Assembly (NCBI GenBank): GCA_029449245.1
Contig: JANATF010000001.1
Location: 1,488,001-1,552,000 of the forward strand
Length of the DNA: 64,000 bases
Reading direction: 5' to 3'
Origin: Mortierella alpina
Taxonomy: Eukaryota > Mortierellomycota > Mortierellomycetes > Mortierellales > Mortierellaceae
This document shows, piece by piece, positions 55,772 to 64,000 of this stretch (within the stretch, counting starts at the first letter, position 1; every line of letters starts with the position of its first letter). The translations under genes and the position numbers were made by a program. Under the pieces are notes generated by a model that saw nothing but the letters and a program-made list of their open reading frames with translations, was not told the origin of the DNA and searched no databases.

Positions 55772-58700
55772 TTATTCATCAAAATCAAAGTCATCTTCAA
55801 AAATATTTTCTAGACCTTCTGCTTCCTCCAAGTCCACAGCATTCCCCGACATGGATGTATGGTTATCAAAAAAGCTTCCTATCGCGATCCCGACCATCTT
55901 CTCTTCGCCGACAGTCTGAAGATTAGCCACTGGTGGTCCCTGCGGGCATCCGCCGGACGTCCATAAAATGCCAGCCTTTTGGAGATCCATCTGGAGCAAT
56001 GTAATGTCCGATGAGGTTGATGGCTTTTTATGTCTAGTGCTGTTGGAACGAACTCCAACCTCTTGCTCGAACATCCGCGAAATACTTTGAAAGGTTTTGA
56101 TATTGGTGGAAATGGATTCTTGAAGGTACTCCCAGGTCATGTTCGAGCCTTTAGCTGAAAAGATGGCTTTGAGAAGGTAGTTGTGGTTTTCCTGCATCAT
56201 GTCCGTCGCCATCCAACCACCAGCAATGCCCTTGGGGTTCACGAGCATACTCGACAGGACTCTTTGCGCCCACTCATCTGTCCACAGATGGCGAATGCCA
56301 TAGAGGAGGCGTAAAAGCTCAGGGGCATAATTGGTGTTGCCACCGCCATGCATCATTAACGTGATGAGCGGCAGCACATGCTTGATGCGGCCAATATCGC
56401 CAGCTTTGATGGCCGTGCCAAGCTCGATAAATACGGCTACATCGCGCAGGAAAAGAAGGGCGTTGGTGTTGGCGGTAGTACATGGAAGGCCAAGCAGCGA
56501 CAGTGAAGGCTGAGAGCAACAGGACCTGATGATCGACTCTGTGATGTTCTGAACAGCCAGTTTGTCCGATACACCGCGATCCCGCTGACACTGATAGAGC
56601 TGTTGTATCTTTGCGTCAAAGATTATCTGCAAGAGCTCACTGGTGTCGTGGAACGTAGGCTTCTCTTGGATAAGGCGCCTGCGTTGCAGAAGAATGGCAA
56701 TCGATGTAAGGGTTCCGTGAAACTCTGCGGTGCCAAGGTGTGTCCTCCAAATGGTTCCACAGAGATTCATCTCTAAATGGAACAGTTGGAGAACAGGATG
56801 TACCTGTCAAGGTTGAAGATATTTAGTTGTGGTAGTAAGGACTAATGAAGGGCCGAGCCCCACTGTACAATGAAACAATATCCTTTCGCCTCACTCCGCT
56901 CTGTTCACTTTGGCTCTCTTCTCTTACCCATGATAGGCTGTGGTAGCGATTAGGATCGAAGGATCGGTGGACCTTGAGCGTCAGCAGCCATGACACCCTC
57001 ATCTGGTCCCCAGCGATGAGTGTGTTTCCCGGGGTTGGAAAACCATGTATCCGGCAACTGGAGGCCTACCTCTGTAATTCTCTGCAGCACCGACAGGTTC
57101 CCAGCAATAGTGGACTCGTCCAGTCTCATGACTTTGAGTGGGAAGAAAGTACTTTTGACGGGGTCGAGTTGCTCGACAGTAACCATAGGGATGGCAGACA
57201 TTGTCGATTTTTCCGGCGACAAGAGCACAATGGAGTCCGAAACATGCGATTGACATGCATTGAAAAAGACCTCGAAATCATCATCATTGGGGAAAAACAG
57301 GTCGGCAACGGCATCCGGCATCTCATCTATCTGCCGAAAGAGAGTTGGTGCTTGCTTGTCCTTTCCCGAGAGGACGATAGTGGCGGCAGTACCATTGTCG
57401 AAGGTATCCCGGTTGTTAGATCGCTGGTGATGATGTTTATTGGCGATCTTGATATTATCGTAAACGACAAAAAAGCCATTTTCCTTGACTGCCTGTATGA
57501 CACGGTTGCTCGCATCCTTGGTCAGAGAGTCGAGGCAGTTGCGCACTTGACTGGGAAATCGAAAGTCCAAGGCCAGAGAGGACCTCGAGAACTCTCTTAG
57601 GACACCCGGTGGAGTGAAGAAAGATGCCAAAGATCGTCTGGAAAGCGTTGGTTTGTTGAGACGACATAAAGAGCAGCATCGCTGAAATGCAGCCGCGGAC
57701 CGATGATGGATTCCGAGCACGGCTACGCTTTAGCGGATTTTCTGGCGGCAAATCCTCCTCTAGCACACCCTTCAGGAACCGTACCAGATACTTTGCTCCA
57801 CCGTTCTTGCCCTTGCGGTTGGGACCTCCAGCTGCATGCGGCTTGCCACGCGTTCCGTCATTCTCGTCGTCAGCCGTGCCAGCGCCGTACCGGCGGAGGA
57901 AACCAAAATCGTCGAGCAAATAGCGGGAGATCCTCTCCTCTGTGACTTCAGTGTATGGAAGTCTCCATTCATTCTTGACATCATCGTGCTTCAGATGCTT
58001 GAGAGTGCGATCGACAGCAACATCGACAGCGCTGTTGACAAACGTTTCATCCCAACGTTCGTGCCTTTTGTTGCCCCGCAGTTGCTTATCCCAAACCTGC
58101 ACAAGACGTTGTGGACCATTTGCCTCGTAGAACGAATTGGTGTAGTCCCTAGCTGCCCTGTCGTCAGACTTGAACAACTCAACAAGGAATCTAGGCAGGG
58201 ACAAATCCTCTGCTTTGATACAATCCAGAATCCTACAAAGTTTGTCCAACATAGAAGACTGAAAGTGTGCCAGTTGTAAGAAGCTAGAGCTATGAATTCT
58301 GCAGCTCGTGTCATGTATATCAAAGTCGATGGATTTTAAAAGGTCGAGTTGGCTTTCTTACACGTTTTTTGCTATTGGGAGTCGGCATCTCTCCAGTTGA
58401 CACAGATTCTTGACTCTTCGTAAGAAAAATTGCGCATCAAAGTGGACAATGGGATTTACAGTGCCCTACAGAAAGTATTTCTCAAAAAATCATAGTAATT
58501 TCCTATGTTGAAAGGGGTTCAATTATTTTTTTGAGAAATACTTTCTGTTGGTCACTGTACAACAACATAGAAAAATATTGTGAGTTCTTGACCGTATCAT
58601 GTTCTCGTCAATGAGCATACATGTGTATACTTAGTCTCTTACCTCTTCCATGGTGGCTAGCCGGTATTCCGCGGTTGCCCTAGCAATACCCATCTGTTTC

Positions 58701-59318
58701 GAGTACATGTCAGCGAAGTGTTTCAACAAATGAATCGGTCTTTTCTTGGACCGCCAGTAGCCCTCGACTGCTTACATGTCTGGAAGATGGCGACGTTGAA
58801 CTTGCAGGTACCCCTTCGATGAACGCGCGTATACTCATCCCTTGGCCGCGGGGTGCTTTAGTCGCGCTGCCTGGGAAAGATCTCTCTGGAGCTATGAACT
58901 CTGTGTTGACCTGGGAAGAGATTGATGCTGCTGGCGGGGGATGCGTTCCCAGTCGAAACGGGTAGCGCTTCAGTAGCTTTTTGTGGAGTAAACCTATGGA
59001 AAGAAAAGCACAGTAGGACAGTGTGTTTGTTAGGAGTGTATGAGTTATCAAATAGCTGTCGCGTCAATCTTCTGCATACACTTACTGGCTTGTCCAATCC
59101 TGCGACCACGCGAAGGACATGTCGGCGTCGAAGGAGATCAGCCCGCTGGTAACTTCTTTAAGCTGTGGGAGTCAAGGACCAAGACGTCAGGAAGCGCAAC
59201 TACTGCCGACGTTAAACTCTTGTATCAAGGCTATGCCCTTGCCTTACTGGTCCTGCGGGGGGTCCAGGAGTGTTGGGAACTTTTGAAGGGCACTTGCGAG
59301 GCGTGCGCGGGGTCTCAT
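55772..59318 (-). pseudogene. Copy 3 DUF6589 gene, frameshifted as written
   Basis: An extra T near 57027 and a 2-bp loss near 57556 break the large exon between the DNAFQT and VVYDN regions and again near GDQ. Further indels lie in the TIR-encoded exons (for example near 58949 and 59264). The last exon (from 56803 down to the stop at 55772) is unchanged. Confidence 0.7.
58459..58557. mobile_element. Copy 3 MITE
   Basis: It is still 99 bp with TA on both sides. It has one substitution in the right end (GGTCACTG for GGGCACTG), and one flanking base differs from the other copies. Confidence 0.8.
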
Positions 59319-59773
59319 CGTGAAGTTGATTGTCACTACAACAGAAGAAATGGATGGAGGAGAACGCGGGGGACGATGAGATGACTGAGGAGTGGATGCT
59401 TGCATGCAGGAGCACGCATCCTCACTTGAGAAGTGTGTCCTTTACCCGGCGCGTCTTTACTGCCAGGCAGGCTGTCGAAGCTCTCCACCATGTAGAGAAA
59501 AGCGATGGAGTGGCAAAGGGAGATGTTGGGGAGAACGAGTTGGGAGCGCATGAGGGGCGCATGAGAGGGGGAGGTATGTATTATATGGCTGGTCTGGCCT
59601 ATGGTCGGCCCATGGTATGTAGGCACTCTATCTCCCATGGCTGTGACTGCGAGCTCTTCCCTTTTTTGGGCAAAACGAAAGCTAGAGGGTGACCCCATAG
59701 TAAAGTGCCGATATTGTCCCAGCCCCTCAGAAGTGAAAAATTTGAGCGGAGGAGGGGATGGGTTCAGAGCTTC
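58876..59773 (-). repeat. Copy 3 right TIR, with many small indels
   Basis: It is 898 bp instead of 894. I count more than ten one- or two-base changes relative to the copy 2 arm, mostly in runs of the same base. Confidence 0.88.
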
Positions 59774-60038
59774 CTTCATTACTTGCCATTCTCATGCCAT
59801 CAAGTCTCACTCTCTTCACCTACGTTGGTCAGCACTCCACGGCTTTTCACTACCACTTCAGGTGCGTTTATTTGCAGTCTGTTTTCTTCCCATGCAGGCC
59901 CAGGCAGATTTAGGCGTGGTTTTCATTTTTATTCCGTTGAAGACCATTTTCTTTCCTGCAGTGCATCCAGCTTTTTTTTCTCTGTATGCTATTATTGATA
60001 CACGGGGTCGACTACTATTCCTGCTACCCATATTTTGG

Positions 60039-60464
60039 TGGCTGTGGTTCCAACTCATGCGCGTTAGATGTGAGAGGCCGTTTGCTTTCGCGGCAACTGA
60101 CCCACTGGATTGGCTTGCCATCCGGTTTCATCAAACACTGCTTAAAGTCTTGCTATGCTAGAGGCTTCGAGTAGCAGCATGCTTAGGGAATCCTGGAATC
60201 TCATTAACGCTCCAGCAGAGGGTTTTTGAGCCGTGAAGCTCTAACCATCCATTTAGTGCATTTGTCATTGAATGGCTGTGGTTCCAACTCAGGCGCGTTC
60301 GATGTGAGAGGTCTTTTGCTTTCGCAGCAACTGACTCACTGGATTGGCTTGCCATCCGGTTTCATCAGACACTGCTTAAAGCCTTGCTATGCTAGAGGCT
60401 TCGAGTAGCAGCATGCTTTGGGATCCTGGTATCCCATTAACACTCGGGCAGAGAGTTTTTGGGC
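60039..60464. repeat. Copy 3 of the 192-bp direct repeats
   Basis: The repeats are about 60039-60231 and 60273-60464; one base is added in the first. Confidence 0.8.
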
Positions 60465-60620
60465 AGAGCGTATCTGAATGTGGATAATCGTTTTGGCAAT
60501 TATCCTCAACTCCAGTTTCTAAGAAATGACTAAATCGTCTTGCCACCCTCTCTTCATCATTTTTACCTTCCTTGTCTGCGTTCATAGGCCCGTTTAAACA
60601 GGTTGGTCTTCCACATCACC

Positions 60621-61290
60621 ATGGGGACCTCAAACAAAACCACAGGAATAAAGACGAACCGGCAGAAAAACAGGATCGTGGAAGGATTTACTGGGAAATC
60701 TGTCAGCACGTCCTTATTTCGAAAGTTGCCAGACGATTGCCGACTTCGACTATATAGATTTCCTTCGATTCTCAGAACATCAGCGGTTAAGCAAGGATCA
60801 GTGTGAGGCGCAGTGGGAATGAAGCTCTTGACCAGCTAATGGTAAATCATCACACGGTCTTCAAAAGAAAGCTGCGTCTTTAAAAAAGCAGTGGGGTAAG
60901 AAGGCCCATGCAGATGATGCAAACGTGTTCTGGTCTGTGGCGAAGCGGAAGCGTGGACTGGACAAGGGGACGTTGGATGTTCAGGTAGCTGTTGATAAGT
61001 ACTGGAACAAGCGTGTTCGGGAAGAATATGAGCGGGAGCTGGTCGACTACCAAGGTTCGTTAAGTAATCATTTCTTACTGGCAAGTTTTGTTGGCAGTAA
61101 AGATTACTGCTTTGCTAATATAGCTGCGACCATATTACTAGATGAGACGGATGAAACATCAGCGGGCTGCAGTACCATGCCGTGTACACCACCACGGAAG
61201 TCCCAATGTGTTGACCATACCAATGATCCGTGACGCGCCGCCTTCGGCAACCACTGGTAAGGCCATTGTTTTTTTTGCCAAGTTTTAAGC
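60621..61290 (+). pseudogene. Copy 3 lysine-rich hypothetical gene, frameshifted as written
   Basis: It has one-base additions near 60670 and 60815, a loss near 60857 and a 2-bp loss in the intron end near 61122. The stretch 61291-62452 holds no supported gene. Confidence 0.55.
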
Positions 61291-62452
61291 GTGGATATGA
61301 GCCTATTCTTGAGGCGCTGGCACATGGTAAAACTGGCACCAGAAAGCGACATTTTCCTACAACAACTACACCCGAGCTTAAGAACGTGAGGGACAGATGA
61401 GCCCTGTCATATCAGCAAGGCGAGCGCGGAATAAAACAGAGCGCTGCTTGGAACCTACAGTAAACATAAAATCAGTGAAGCTTTAGTAAATGCGTAAGTG
61501 TATGGAGTTTTCGACACACGGCTCTTTCTCAGTGACTCGTAACAAACCAGGCTACTCGACCGTTACAATACACCGTTGCTTAAAAGTCGTCTGCAATGGA
61601 TTTATCTCTTCAATATTTGAAATTAACATTAGCAGGAGCCTCATGAAGCCTTTCCGCTCCACATGACCACCCCACTGATATGACACAGGAGCCGAGGTCC
61701 TATTCGTGTTCAACTAAAAATCGAAAGGCGGTAATCGTCGCGTTCTAGCACGGATTCTGACTTAGAGGCGTTCAGCCATAATCCAACGGATGATAGCTTC
61801 GGGCCATTGCTTGCTCAAGCAGGCCCAAATACCAATTATCCGAATGAACGGTTCCTCACCGAGGCAGCACGTGTAAAACTTCCAACGGGAGAACGCCTGA
61901 TTGAGTTTGAGAGGGCGTGAAGTGAGTATTGGCGCCAATAGAATTGGACTCAGCCCCCCTCTCAAACCAAGAATAGATTACTTTCTATTTTCGATAAAGT
62001 CTATAAATACTACATGTCTCCAGATCGTAAGATGGCGTAGCTCAACACTCAACCATTGCTGTATGGAGTATGGACATGATGCTGATGCTCAATGGTATAA
62101 ACAGGCAACAGGGATCAGCTGTCGACAATAGTACCTTAAACGGCAACTTTCGCTATCACGGGCTCTCCAGGGCATGATCCTTTGCTGAGCTCTGCGATCT
62201 CATTCTTGGGCCTTGAAATTTCTGGATTGTTCCACTGCTAAAACTCAGCAGACTTAACGTCTCCGTTGTACTGTATCTACTGTACCGTGCCCTTGCGCAG
62301 CCCTTCTTTTACTCAGCCTCCACTATGCTTGCAGGTTCAGTAGCACTTGTGACTTTTACTCCGCTATATCTACGCAGCACTGTGCTTCCTCAGAGATCCC
62401 AAGCTAAGATTAGATTCAGCCAGTTCAAAGTGCTGGCGTCCGTATTCAGTGA

Positions 62453-64000
62453 CTAGAGCTCTTGCGCCTCACGAACAATAGCGTGGACATCATTGTGTAT
62501 GCCTGTCTTATACGCGGCATGCGTCCACACTTGCAATCTCTGCTGCGCAACGTCTGTCCAATCAGTCCCAGTGGCTCCCAAACAGAGAGGCCCATTTGGA
62601 TCAAAACCGTCGAGCTCCCAGACATGTTCTCCAAACGGTAAAATCAACACGACATGATTTCCATCGATTGCCGCGTCGCCGATAACCTCAGCAGCAACCT
62701 CAGAAGCCCTCTGGTTGCAAAAGAAGATAATGGTGAAAAGACTTCAGGATCATGTTTGTCTCAATGGATGCCTTCTATTTGGTATGGACATCAGCGTCAT
62801 GTGAGTCTAGTGCTGTCTATTTCCATCCTAATTTGAAATCATTACCAAATGCAAATAAAACTACCTCATTCGATTGACTGCTGATGTCCTCAATAATTTT
62901 TCCTTGTCGTTGAGGAAGACCCAAGGTTCGCTACGAAATTAAAGAGGGCCATCGTACAGCACGCCCCGTCCTCCGTCTACCGATTCCCATGATCAATCAT
63001 TTGATGTAATCGCTGGCCGCCCATGAACATAAAGCTAAATGAACAAGAGCATACCTGTTGAAAACACGTTGGTTTTCGAATATCCGCTGGTGGTTGATGC
63101 ACCACAACTTTGCTTGTTGGGTAGCGGTCAATTTCTATATCCCTGTCCAAGATACGGCGTCCAGGCTTAGCTGAAGGGAAATCGCCTTTGTCCCGCTTGC
63201 GCATGAATTTGCCTGGTCTTGCATGAATTGTTGTAAGCAAACAACATATGCTACATGGTCTCGCCTCCTTGCTCTTGACTCATTTTCGCAGACAAGGACT
63301 TTCTCAGTCAGCCTTAATGGCTCCACCATCCAAAAGAACCAATTGTTCACGTATACTAGAGGGATGTTAGACACTCATTCCACGTCTGAGGCTTTTCGAC
63401 AAAGCTTTTACCTGGGTCGTAAAATCCCTCTTTCCACTCATTCGTGAGCGGTAGGCCTCGCAAAAGGTCTGTTGTGTCGATTTCTGTCTTGCACTGCGTT
63501 GAGGAAAGACGTTCGTCAATGAATGAATCTTTTTGTATATATTTTTCTCATTCACATGCTTACCACAGTTATAACCTTCTCGGCCTCAGATCGATCTACA
63601 TCCAGCTGTTCAAAAGAACCTCTCATGTAGGCGATCATGGACAAGAGTGGCAAGTTGCATTTGTATAGCCGTATCCCCCTTGTCCTCGCTGTTTCTCTGC
63701 TCAAAGTATACTTCCATTCCATCCCTCAGGATCCTGGTGCAGTCATCGTATGTCCAATGCTCCATGATATCATCGATTGCGCGGTTGAATCGGCCGACTC
63801 TCATCAGCTCCAGAACAGTGCGCAGCTTTGCAATGCCTCCTGCTTTTGATGACGTCTGCCGACACTGAGTCAATGTTTTTTACCATCTCCGTCACAAGAA
63901 GTCGCTTCAATAGCGTGCGTTTCGTGTCGTCGTAAACCGACTTTGCATCCCCTTGAACGAAGGCAGCCTCGGGCGAACCCAAATTCTCCTCGACCGCAAC
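62453..64000 (-). pseudogene. Copy 3 UCH-type deubiquitinase, cut by the window end and frameshifted as written
   Basis: The last exons including the catalytic His and Asp are present. Single-base additions occur near 62720, 63016, 63206, 63235, 63614 and 63868. The start codon lies beyond 64000. Confidence 0.65.

Larger units (their letters stand above)
52260..59773. mobile_element. Copy 3: TIR-bounded element with disrupted genes
   Basis: The structure is the same as in copies 1 and 2, but several small indels interrupt both genes and the right arm. Whether these are real or consensus errors cannot be told from the sequence alone. Confidence 0.6.
15883..64000. repeat. Head-to-tail tandem array of an 18,188-bp unit (2 complete copies + 1 partial)
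   Basis: All features of copy 1 recur 18,188 bp and about 36,376 bp further on, in the same order and orientation. The unit starts at 15883, 34072 and 52260. Copy 3 runs off the window. Copies 1 and 2 appear identical except in the first roughly 600 bp of copy 1. Each unit is a 7.5-kb TIR-bounded segment plus 10.7 kb of other genes. The left edge of the array coincides with the outer end of the TIR. Confidence 0.95.

Noticed and set aside
15883-64000. Subtelomeric telomere-linked-helicase repeat
   Set aside because: Not fully excluded. However, no telomeric repeat tract is seen, and the helicase is paired with a convergent DUF6589 gene inside TIRs, which fits a mobile element better.

Overview
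The window reads as nuclear DNA of a filamentous fungus. Genes carry short (about 50-400 bp) introns, mostly GT-AG with two GC-AG cases. The gene families present are an intronless NACHT-WD40 receptor with an N-terminal helical region, a Crinkler-header protein, an Amt/Mep ammonium transporter and a pogo-type transposon. This mix is typical of early-diverging fungi and would suit Mortierellomycota, but that placement is inference from gene content.

Bases 1-15,882 are ordinary unique sequence. They hold a large NACHT/pentapeptide/WD40 receptor (1114-5808, minus) with near-identical WD40 units, a complete pogo/Tigger transposon (6875-8978) with TA target duplication, and a secreted protein made of bacterial-type EF-Tu domains 2 and 3 without the GTPase domain (9773-10501). 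An ammonium transporter (12191-13689) and a nine-exon HAD-family phosphatase (13822-15745, minus) follow.

From 15,883 to the end, the window is a head-to-tail array of an 18,188-bp unit: copy 1 (15883-34071), copy 2 (34072-52259) and part of copy 3 (52260-64000). Each unit begins with a 7.5-kb segment bounded by about 894-bp terminal inverted repeats (TIRs). This segment has two convergent genes, a RecQ-like DEVH helicase and a DUF6589 protein with possible D/D/E catalytic residues. Splicing both genes by eye shows that each TIR carries a 5' flank, two complete coding exons and part of a third. The two proteins should therefore share the same first 88 residues. I regard this as the main novel system: a putative two-gene transposon whose long TIRs supply a common 5' region and N-terminal module to both genes.

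The remaining 10.7 kb of each unit carries a lysine-rich hypothetical protein, a UCH-type deubiquitinase fusion, a Crinkler-header protein plus a truncated relative, a small Cys/His-rich protein and a two-span membrane protein. Copies 1 and 2 look identical except for five differences at the far left arm. Copy 3 has many small indels, concentrated after about 58.9 kb, that break its genes and suggest low consensus quality or decay.
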